A program made the position numbers and the translations under genes. From positions 32,731,501 through 32,795,500 of the forward strand of contig NC_080559.1 in assembly GCF_030253575.1 (NCBI RefSeq): DNA of 64,000 nt, in the 5' to 3' direction. This stretch comes from Rhododendron vialii. Taxonomy: Eukaryota > Streptophyta > Magnoliopsida > Ericales > Ericaceae. The notes under the pieces are model-generated. The model was not told the DNA's origin. It did no database searches and worked only from the letters and a program-made list of their open reading frames with translations. This document shows, piece after piece, positions 41,801 through 50,857 of the stretch. Within the stretch, counting starts at the first letter, position 1, and each line of letters begins with the position of its first letter.

Positions 41801-43107
41801 TTGGTCTGGCATTCGATACCACTTGAAGGATGGGAAGATAAGTAAGGTATGCTTGTTAAGGCCTATGGTTTCCCCCGGAACATAACAGTTGTTTAGTGTT
41901 TGTTAAAGAGAAGAAAGTGGTGCAATTGTCTTACAAATGAAAAAGCATAGCTCCCCCGATGAAAATACCCTTCATTTTGATAGTCTCCATTCTGTTGTTT
42001 TGACATGGATTGGGGAAGCCCTATGGTACACACGTCAAACTGCGAATCCAGTCCGAACCAATCCAAATGATTTGGTTTGGTTTTTTAGTAGTGTGATTTG
42101 GTTCTGGTTTTAAAAAATTAGAAACCGCGTTAAATGGTTTGGTTTGTTGATTCCAAACCAATCCGAACTGTATATTTATATAACTCATTTAATTTAGATA
42201 CACCAAGTATACATGAGAGTTATATATAGTCAATTAGTTTTCTAAATTAATAATCTATTCAATCCACCGTCCTATTTAGTATTTATTTACTGCCAAAATT
42301 ATTTAGTATAAACTTCTATATATCACAATTTATTCCTATAATTGTGGTTCACCAAAATCACATGGTATATAAATATATAATGCTTCATTCACGGTTCAAT
42401 TAATTCCTAAATTTTTATAAATGAAAACCAATTCTTAGTTATCTCCACAATTTTGAGTACTTAAATAGTTTACGAAGATGATATCTTAGTTTCAAGTAAT
42501 CCTTGGTTTGAAACCGAAACCGAACCGTAGTCTAATGGTTTGGATTGGTTGGTCGTATACTTTTTGTGGGTTGGTTTGATTTTCCAAATTCATAATCCGT
42601 AGGTAGTGGTTTGGTTCTTGGTTTACTATGAAACCGAACCAATCCGGTCCATGCTCACCCCTAGCTTTTTCCCTATATGAATGGGTGAATAGGATCTCAA
42701 CTTTGGCCATTTTTAATGGGAGACAAATTTTAGAGTTTGTATGGATGAACAGAATATTTTTCTTTTCAGTTCTTTTGACAATATGAATCTGGCCACTAGC
42801 TTAGTACTACTTATGGTCCCGACCGGTAAGACTAGCAATCAGCCTATTACTGCTGGGTGAAGTGAACCTGACCCACCTCACCAGGCAGGTGGGACACCCT
42901 GTTCTGCATGCGGCCCTTGCCATTTTCTTAACAGAGCTTGACTTTTTATTACAGATTGACAGAAGCAAGGATAAGGGACCGAAATATACGGATTTGGGTG
43001 GGAAACGTTTATATGGAAAGAGAGGAGTTCATCCCAACTCGTCCATCTTTGGCTCTTGGTCAACAAATCTGACCCAGTGGCGCCAGCCCAGGAAATTTGA
43101 TGTCTAG
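35827..43107 (+). CDS. GCS: Glucosylceramide synthase (GT21, UGCG-like), 14 exons
   Basis: Transfers glucose from UDP-glucose to ceramide, the committed step of glucosylceramide synthesis in ER/Golgi membranes; 519 aa, like plant GCS. Exons: 35827-35913, 36789-36844, 36973-37147, 37621-37722, 38406-38477, 38872-38988, 39105-39182, 39819-39881, 39971-40067, 40604-40682, 40780-40991, 41252-41397, 41724-41846, 42955-43107. The N-terminal membrane segment (about 14-47) is split by intron 1. The GT-A domain shows ESTDDPAYHA (Asp125/126), LFLDDDVRLHPGS (Asp181-183) and GGYSDDMTLA (Asp274/275), the D1-D2-D3 set of family 21. ATGGKTFFLWGGCMM and SRYWNYLRKQ precede C-terminal membrane helices (about 325-430). 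The protein ends in RQPRKFDV. Intron 8 begins GC (ATG|GCAAGT). Start choice: the ATG at 35827 gives the usual MSPFDSLD-type N terminus, and two micro-ORFs precede it. Confidence 0.95.
36160..36665. repeat. Imperfect duplication in synthase intron 1
   Basis: The segment around aacagtttattgaccatata (36278) with its surroundings (tttgctcaacatggttt... to tcaatgccaatgctt) recurs around 36550, giving two copies of about 210-230 bp. Divergence is moderate, so the duplication is not recent. Confidence 0.65.
42008..42664. mobile_element. hAT-like element remnant in synthase intron 13
   Basis: The right end atgctcaccccta matches the hAT-type end taggggtgagcat. The subterminal regions are rich in ggtttggtt / aaccaatcc motifs on both sides, pairing as imperfect inverted repeats. 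The left terminus lacks an intact taggggtg, so the element looks truncated or decayed. No coding content. Confidence 0.55.
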
Positions 43108-43667
43108 AAATTGGGCTTTTAACGAACACGGACTTATCGATGAATCGTGGTGGCTTTCGGAACAACACTTCTTGGGATTATTCACGTCCTAGCACATAGT
43201 TTGGCCAATACAATCCTTGATTTATTTATGTGCTATCATTCATTTGATTGTTCATTACCCATTCAATCAATTGATTATTCAGCTTCAATGTTCCCCACTG
43301 GTAGGTTACTTCACGTAGTTTATTGTAATGGTTTTCCTCAGTGAGTTACGCATTTAGAACTCCAGTGTAAAACAGGAAAACTTGTGCAAGAATATATGTT
43401 CTTTCTTGAGGCCTGTCTGAACACAATTTTTATGTGCTTTTTCTTAGCAAGTATGAGTGGTGAGATGTTTAGTTCTTTCTCCTTCCGGCTCTCGAATCGA
43501 TACGCATTTGACTCGGTTTCATATTCTGCACAAATGTTGAAGAAAAGATTGCTTTATTCTTTTCCATTTTTTGGGCAGCTTGGTCCAAGAAAAGCACGGA
43601 GGCAACCACTTGTTTGATACTTGATCAAACCGGTAGTGAGAACTACTGTGATGCTCCTCAATCACAG

Positions 43668-44202
43668 GCTGTCGCGCTTACGCTTATCCTCCACCGAAAG
43701 TCCCATTACCTTTAGCAGAAGCTTATTACCTGGCTTGTCGGCAGTCCCAACTGCACCGTGCCGTGCAGTTGGCCCGATATTGGCTTGTATTGAATTTATT
43801 TTCATGATTGGAACCGTTTATGTCGTAGAGCTCGTTGAAAACTTTAACCACATCGAAAATCATGTTAATCGGATCCTTATTAATACCTAATCAGAGTGAC
43901 TTTTTAATTAAACACTGTTTAATTCCTAATCGGATCACATTTATGTTTCTGAAAATGGATATGGCCACACTGGATCAAACCCATCAAAAAGTCACTCCGA
44001 TTAGGTATTAACAGTTATCCGATTAACATAATTTTTGACGTGGTTAAAGTTTTCGACGAGTTCTACGACATGAACGGTTTCGATTATGAAAACAAACCCG
44101 GTACAAGCTGATATCCTGCCAACTGCACGGCACGGTGCAGTCCCCATAAGGGGACTGCCGACAAGCCAGGTAGAAGAGAATAAAGCTCAGCAAAACAAGG
44201 AA
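43668..44202. mobile_element. Hairpin MITE just upstream of the senescence-associated gene
   Basis: Strong inverted arms: tacctggcttgtcggcagtc at 43720 pairs with gactgccgacaagccaggta ending at 44172, and ccaactgcaccgtgccgtgc pairs with its complement near 44122. The centre is near 43945. A 10-bp direct repeat tcaatcacag lies at 43658-43667 and 44203-44212. If this is the TSD, the termini are asymmetric outside the palindrome, so the boundaries are tentative. It ends about 265 bp before the next ATG. Confidence 0.65.
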
Positions 44203-44468
44203 TCAATCACAGCACCACTTTCTCTTTTAACCACCTCCTTTTCCGTCTTTACCCCTTTATTCTTCCCTCCCCTTTCCTTTCTGCCAAACAGTTCTTCATA
44301 ACCAAAGAAAGTGAAAAACTAAAACAATAGTAGAGAAAAGCGAACTCTTGTAGATCAGACTGCAACTTTCTCTGTTAATCATCTCATTTTCCCTTCTCTT
44401 TCTTCCACCCTTTCCTTCTCTTTCCTTTCTGCCAAACAACCACCACCACAAAGAAGAAGAAGAAGAAG

Positions 44469-47152
44469 ATGATGAGCTGTTGTAGTAGTAGGCCTAGAAC
44501 TCTGTCTCCGACCAAAGTCTCCTCACCAGAACAACCAAATCAAGAAAACACATCACCCAGAGATGTGAAACACGAAATTCTTTTACGAATTCCCGGATGC
44601 AAAGTTCATCTGATGGAGGAAGGGGAGGCAGTAGAACTCGCCAATGGCGACTTCTCTCTCTTCCGCGTATCAGACGAAAACGTTGTACTTGCAACCACGG
44701 TCAAAGTTGGCGATGAACTCCAATGGCCTTTGACAAATGATGAGCCAGTGGTGAAACTTGATGCTTTGCACTACCTTTTCTCTCTGCCCATGACAGATGG
44801 TGAAGAGCCTTTGAGCTATGGGGTGAGTTTTCCTGACGGTGGTGGGAGTTTGGGCTCGTTGGATTCATTCTTGAAAGAGCATTCTTGCTTTTCCTGTTCA
44901 CCGGAGTCGAATCGAAATAGGGGTGTGAATTGGAAGGAGTATGCTCCTGCCGTTGGGGATTACAATAATTTCTTGGCAAAGGCAATTGCTGGAGGGACTG
45001 GTCAGATTGTCAGGGGGATCTTCAAATGCAGCAATTCTTACACCAACCAGGTATGTCTTTTAGTACTAAACCTTGCTCACTTATCACCACACCCGGGCGC
45101 CGGTGTGATGCCCCTTGCTCATTTTTCGAAGCACCCGAAGGCAGGCACAATGCGTCGCTTAAAGGGAACGCCCTAGCATGTCTTGTTATCATATTTGGAT
45201 TCATGTTATAAAGATCTAATGGGCTTACGTGCTGGCCGTCAGCTACCTAACGTACAACCCTCCTCCTTTATCCGGGCTTGCAATCTAGTGGCAGAATTCT
45301 TGGAATGTTTTTGCCCTTGTATAATGTCACATTTTTGTAGTGATTTATTTCCTTCAATAGTTGGTTAAATTAAAGAATGCATAAGAAAAAAAACAGGTGC
45401 AAAAGGGAGGGGAAATGATTCTAACTCAAGCTGCAGAGGAGAAAAACAGTGCCTCAGCAAGAGAAACTAAGACCAACAAAGCTGGTGGCTCCACAAAGAA
45501 AAGCGGATTAAATAAAAGCCTAAAACGGTACCTCAATGATCAATTCCTTTGGTTTTCTTTGGATTAGTATCTGTGACAAGGCAAGAAATTTTATTTGCAT
45601 TAAGTCGAAAGATCGATTTTATTGGATATTCAGATTATTGTTATTTTTGATTTCGTAGTGTCAGACAGCTGTCGAGGATGACAGAGAAGATGAGCAAAGT
45701 AATGCTTGATGGAGTTGGGATTGTGGCCGGTTCAGTGATGGGTCCGGTGGTTCGATCCAAACCTGGGAAGGCATTCCTAGCCATGGTTCCAGGAGAGGTC
45801 CTCTTGGCTTCGCTGGATGCTGTCAGTAAGTCAAAAAAAATCCCCCCAATTTGTGCATGCCTTTGTAACTTTACTGCTTTCAATAAGTAAAACTACGGTC
45901 ATAGATTAACTGAGTTCAATCACGAGAAATATTGTCATTTAACTTGAGGAAAATTTGAAAGTTTTTAGACGGGTAGATTAGACACTGCTTGGTTTATTGA
46001 CGACTTTCTTACGTTGTAAATAATGCCTAATAGAGTAACTCAAAATGCCATTTTGAATTGGTTGTTCTATATAAACTGCAGACAAAGTCTTGGATGCAGC
46101 TGAAGTTGCTGAGAAACAAGCCCTTTCTGCCACCTCTGCTGCCACAACCAGAATGGTTAGCCAAAGGTAGAGTCTCTGAACAATTGTACCGTTTTTATTA
46201 CTCTACACCATACTGGTTGTACATCCACACATTCATTGGTCTTGATCATGGAAATCCGGAATAAATCAAAAACCAAATTTCCTAAGCTAGTTGGAAAGAT
46301 GTTATCAGTTGATCAACATTCTAGCCTCTGTTGTACTCCTTGAGCTCGGAGAAATAAACCACAACTTAAACAAGAATCAAATGTAATCCGAAAACATGAC
46401 ACACAGATACACGAGGTACCACGAAATTGTCTATGTACACGGATCACACCAGTCTTTGACAACAATGTTGGAGAGAGAAGAAGACTACGATTTTGATTGT
46501 TAGGGTAGCCACCATTATGTATGCTAGGGTTCATAACAGCCAATTACCAAAATAATATTAGTAGTCAACCCCCGCCAACTCACCATCGAGTTGGATCCAC
46601 AAACGAAAGTGATTATTCAGTGCTCTTAGAGTACCGCCACGTGGTGCTCTAGGGGCCTTCTCCACCACACAAACCCAACAGAAGAGATACGTGATCTCAC
46701 ATGATGAGTAACCCCAAGGGCCTTCTCCACCACATAAACCCAACAGAAAAGATACGTGATCTCACATGATGAGTAACCCCACCAAACCGGACTAAGATGA
46801 AGGGATTACGAATATCATACAAGACCTAGGGATTCATGGTAGGTTATGTGATCAGCTTTAAACCGCTATAGTACCCTGGTTTATTCCGTATTTCCGTTTT
46901 AGTTAGTTTTAGTTAGTGGGCGTAGCAAGATCATATCACTATTTTCTTTTCTTCTTCTCGATTGCCATGGGATTTTTGGGCAACAGGTTTGGAGAGAATG
47001 CAGGGGAGGCAACAGGACATGCGCTTGCAACAGCAGGGCACTGTGCTGGCACAGCTTGGAATGTGTTGAAGATTAGGAAAGCCATCAATCCGGCATCAAC
47101 TGTTTCTTCAGGAGTCCTAAACAGTACAAGAAAAAGCAAGAATTCTTCTTGA
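44469..47152 (+). CDS. Senescence/dehydration-associated protein (ERD7-like), 5 exons
   Basis: Plant-specific senescence-domain protein, 376 aa, close in length to Arabidopsis At3g21600-type members of the ERD7 family, some of which bind lipid droplets or membranes under stress. Exons: 44469-45050, 45397-45527, 45659-45825, 46082-46166, 46987-47152; phases close. The N-terminal part (about 35-125) is the conserved globular domain ([19 protein letters not shown]...). The senescence domain runs from about 165 ([20 protein letters not shown]) to about 360. It is rich in small residues with amphipathic glycine patterns ([31 protein letters not shown]) and is interrupted by a Lys/Ser-rich insert encoded by exon 2. 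The N terminus starts MMSCCSS, where the cysteines could be acylated (inference). Molecular activity is unknown. A CT-rich leader precedes the ATG. Confidence 0.92.
46653..46780. repeat. Two-copy tandem repeat, period 65 bp, in intron 4
   Basis: The unit gggccttctccaccacacaa starts at 46653 and again at 46718 and continues through gatacgtgatctcacatgat. The copies differ at a few bases. It lies in intron 4 of the senescence-domain gene. Confidence 0.85.
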
Positions 47153-48546
47153 AGAACCCCATGGAATTTCGTTTTGCGATATCATCCGGAAGAATGACAT
47201 GGAAACAATGCCAGACATCTCTGCAATGATTTTGTCTAACTTATTGTGTTGAAACCCTGGAACAATGCCAATGTTGTGTTTAATATTTCTAAAATCAGTC
47301 CAATTGGATGACAATAGTGAGTGTGTAAATATGTATTAAAATGTGCATAAAGTACACAAAAATGCGTATTTTTTTTTGTCTTCTAGTGTGTTTATCGTTG
47401 ACGATAGCAAAACCATTAATATTTTTCACACAAGAACAAAAGCTCAATTTTACCAAGCCAAAAATTAAGTGGGAGCTGGACACCTCGAGAGGTGGGTCCA
47501 AGTAGATTTATAATCTCCTATATTAGGGGATTAATCCACAAAAGAAATGAACAAAAAACCATTGAGGGTTGAATGAGAAATTGTCAATCATAGTTGGACC
47601 TGAGTATTTTAGTTTGGGCTTACACTGTTGTGGCTTGCCCGAATTAAGGGTGGGTTTAGATTAAAAAATTAAGAGACTTATTTTTTTGTCCTTATTCAAA
47701 AATAAAATAAAATTTGCGTCAAACTTTTGCAACTTATTGATTCGTCTCGACGAGAGGAATCGGAAAAGTAATTTTTTTTATCGAAACTCATAATTTTATC
47801 AATAAAGACAAAAATATGTCAATAAATCAACTTTTTTTTACTCATTCTTGTCTTTTTGAAAAAAATTATGAGTTTCGATCAAAATTTTTTACTTTTCCTA
47901 TTTCTCTCACCGAGATAAATCAATAAGTCACAAAAGTAACGCAAAACTAACAAATGCAAAAAAAAAAAATTAAATGAAAAAAAAAAAAGAAGAAGATTAT
48001 TGTTTCACTTTTAAAGCCAAATGAGGCCTAAATGGTAGTAGTAGCAAAAACCATAATAAGTTTTGCAGCAAGAGCCGGAAGCTCTTCCATGACAATTGTC
48101 AATGGAACTCCATAAATGCTAGCTTTGCATTTAATAGTTCTGCCCAGCTGTTGAACAAGCATTGAATATTCTTGTTTCAATTCCACGGTTCTCTTTCGCC
48201 TATAAATAGGCATCCTTTGCAAAGAAGAAAAATATTCCACTGATACACTACCTCTTTTTCTGTAAACTTTAGCGTTTTTGGTTTTTCATTTGAGAGAGTA
48301 CTACGCACAGAATTTCAGTTAGAAGTAAGCTCAAGTGTGGTGCACACTTGGCTTTCAACCGGTTAAATCCTAGGAGACAGAAGTCTATTAAAACCTCTAG
48401 CACTCCGTTGAGGCGGCGAATCTATTTTAAAGACATCGTGGGTAACACGGGTGTCGGTTTGTATCCAATATATTTTAGATTTGGTATTTCCCTTATGTTT
48501 TTCAAATTTGAATAAAAGTTCGCTGAAGTATTTTTATACCGCATGC
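47153..48546. other. Intergenic region after the senescence-domain gene
   Basis: The 3' UTR is followed by AT-rich DNA with the foldback at 47680-47995. A segment near 48180-48260 (cctataaataggc, TATA-like) resembles a promoter but leads to no recognisable gene before the hAT element at 48547. Confidence 0.45.
47680..47995. mobile_element. Foldback element related to those at 10955 and 59873
   Basis: The arm gattcgtctcgacgagagga followed by atcggaaaagtaattttttt pairs imperfectly with the right half (aaaattttttacttttccta ... caccgagataaatcaataag). The same core occurs at 10975-11020. No TSD was established. Confidence 0.6.
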
Positions 48547-48902
48547 TAGGGGTGTGCAAAAAATCCGAGCCCCGACCCGAACCGAAGGGTTTCGGGCGGG
48601 GCCGAACATGTGGTTCGGTCGGGTACAGGTTCATTTTTTGAAAAAAATCAGTTTTCGGTTCGAGGCTCGGGGTGCTGTTTTTCTTACCCGACCTGACCAA
48701 AAGACGACCAATTCATATAGATTATTTCGGTTTTGGTTGGACCCGACCCGACAAAAAACCCGACCCCGACCAAAAAAATCGGTTACGCGGACAGTTATTC
48801 CCCCTCCTTCGGTTCGGGTTCGGGGCCCAAAAATTCGATAACCGACCAGTCGGGGTCGGGGTCGGGGCAGAACCCGACCCGTCCGACCCGTGCACACCCC
48901 TA
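48547..48902 (+). mobile_element. hAT-type MITE, copy A, 356 bp, 8-bp TSD
   Basis: Perfect 12-bp terminal inverted repeats taggggtgtgca / tgcacaccccta, flanked by the exact 8-bp duplication ccgcatgc (48539-48546 and 48903-48910). The interior is dense in cgggtcgggt / acccgaccc motifs. No transposase is encoded. A second copy in opposite orientation lies at 54517-54857. Confidence 0.9.
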
Positions 48903-48959
48903 CCGCATGCGTGCAACAAATACCTATTCGCGATCGTGTCAATTGCTATGACCCATATA

Positions 48960-49879
48960 CAGGGCCAGCCAGGGGTAAGCCCCGCAAGCCGGCCGGCTCG
49001 GGCAACCCCCGGCAAGGGGCAACAAAAAAAAAAAAATTTGTATGTATACAAAAAAAAAAAAAAGAAATCCAGCAAAAAATATATTTATAGGCATCATCCA
49101 AAAAATTTTGTACAAATTTTAAAAAAAAAGTAAATATGTATGGTTTCCACCTACTTTAAAAAATTATGATACTTGAGAAAATTAGGAGGATAAAAGAAAG
49201 GTTTTTACATACCTGGGGTAAATAACAGATAAAAAAAATTAGGAAGACAAATTATTAAGAGAGAAAATTAGGAGAGCTATCAGATAAGAAGAAAAAAAAG
49301 AAAAGGGACGCTATAGCCAAAACGAGAAGGAACGGATGATATAATTCAAGCTAAATGGACAATATAATCTTGTTTTTGTCCTTTTTTTTGTTGCTTGTAT
49401 GTCTTTTTTTATACTTAACACTAGTGGGCAACGAGCCATGTTATTCGCAATAAAGATTTGCAGACAACCACATAAGGAAAAACTCGTTTGGGCCCATTCT
49501 AGGTCCCACAAAAATCTAGAAAAATATTCATAAATTTTTTAATATTATTTTATGGGGCTTTGTAAAAAATCAGCTCTAATGGACATCAATAAGTGTTACT
49601 TTTGAATTCATATGGACGAATTGAACAATTTCGCCCCAACGAATTCAATAGTAATACTTACCGATCGATATCCCTCGGAGCCGATTTTTTACAGGGCCCC
49701 ATAAAATAATATTCAAAATTTTTTGGATATTTTTCTAGATTTTTGTGAGACCCGGAATGAGCCTAAACGCATTTTTTCTTGCGTGGTTCTCTGCAAATCT
49801 TCCTTGCGATTAGAATTTTCGAGTGGGCAACCAAGCGAAAGGTCGGGCTTAGGCAACCCAAATGTCGGGGCCGGCACTG
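48960..49879. mobile_element. Second hAT-type element, 920 bp, 8-bp TSD, carrying a nested MITE
   Basis: Terminal repeats cagggccagcc and cagtgccggcc (complement of the right end) match at 9 of 11 bases. The exact duplication cccatata flanks it (48952-48959 and 49880-49887). It has A-rich runs but no transposase frame, and contains the Mutator-type hairpin 49433-49821 close to its right end. Confidence 0.8.
49433..49821. mobile_element. Mutator-type hairpin MITE nested in a hAT element
   Basis: The arms (gcaataaagatttgcagaca ... left; complement of tctgcaaatcttccttgcga right) form a long palindrome with its centre near 49625. The direct repeat agtgggcaac flanks it (49423-49432 and 49822-49831), as expected for a MULE-derived MITE inserted into the older hAT element. 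Confidence 0.78.
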
Positions 49880-50265
49880 CCCATATACCGACGCTCTACC
49901 GACCTAATTTATTGACGCAAGCAACAGCTCCTGGAGAAGCACCGCGGCACCGCCGCGTGGTAATTTGTGGTGGGAAAAAGTTCATGAATCACCACATGAT
50001 CCGGGGGCTCCGAATAACCTCCCAAGGCGGGTGGGATTAGAACCACGACCCATGTGAGCTGGGAGCCTGGGATGCATGAGCAGGAGGTGACTTAAACAGA
50101 TTGGGTTCGTAAATTTGAGCCCAATCTATTTAGGTCATGAGTCCATAATGTAGACTGAACTAAAAAGCCCATTAACTTCTGGTCCTCTAAAACTAACCAT
50201 CATAGGCCGGCCTAATTGTTTCACTACTAGCCCAAAAAATCGGCCCAGAAAACTTGCAATTTATA

Positions 50266-50791
50266 GGCAAATTATAGTTAGCCCCCTCTAACTAACCCTT
50301 GCGTACACTTACCTCCCTCTAACTTTTTTTTTGGCACTTAACCCCCTTAAACTAACTGAAATTCAAATGGTCATAATTTCAAACGGTCATAACTTCTTCG
50401 TCCAAAATCGAAAATATGCAAATTATATATCGATTTTGAGGTCTTGAAGTCATCTTTCTAATGACACCAAAATCACATCACGGTTCAAAGCACACAGAAA
50501 ATTATGATCAAAACGGTCTTTTTGTCTACCAGCCTTTACTCTTTTGATCATAACTTTCTATGTGCTTTGAATCGTGATGTGATTTTGGTGTCATTAGAAA
50601 GCTGACTTCAAGACCTCAAAATCGATATATAATTTGCATATTTTCGATTTTGGACGAAGAAGTTATGACCGTTTGAAGTTATGACAGTTTGAATTTCAGT
50701 TAGTTTAAAGGGGTTAAGTGCCAAAAAAATAAGTTAGAGGGGGATAAGTGTACGTGAGGGTTAGTTAGAGGGGGGTAACTATAATTTTCCC
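50266..50791. mobile_element. Mutator-type long hairpin MITE, 526 bp, 9-bp TSD, at the RIT1 promoter
   Basis: Each arm is about 240 bp: aaattatagttagccccctc at the left pairs with gaggggggtaactataattt at the right, and the pairing runs nearly to the centre (about 50520). The exact repeat caatttata flanks it (50257-50265 and 50792-50800). The right end lies 66 bp before the RIT1 start codon, so it must lie in the promoter or 5' UTR. Confidence 0.85.
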
Positions 50792-50857
50792 CAATTTATA
50801 CTCTAAACCTAGCTTGTGAGAATCTGAACCGTTATTGTATTTGGGGTTGGTGGAGCC

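Noticed and set aside
45051-45176. Read-through extension of senescence-gene exon 1
   Set aside because: The open frame continues past a good GT donor, but the conserved senescence domain continues only if intron 1 is spliced to 45397.
48554-49133. Pro/Arg-rich open frames across the hAT MITE
   Set aside because: They follow the cgggt/acccg motif runs of the MITE and have no similarity to a transposase.
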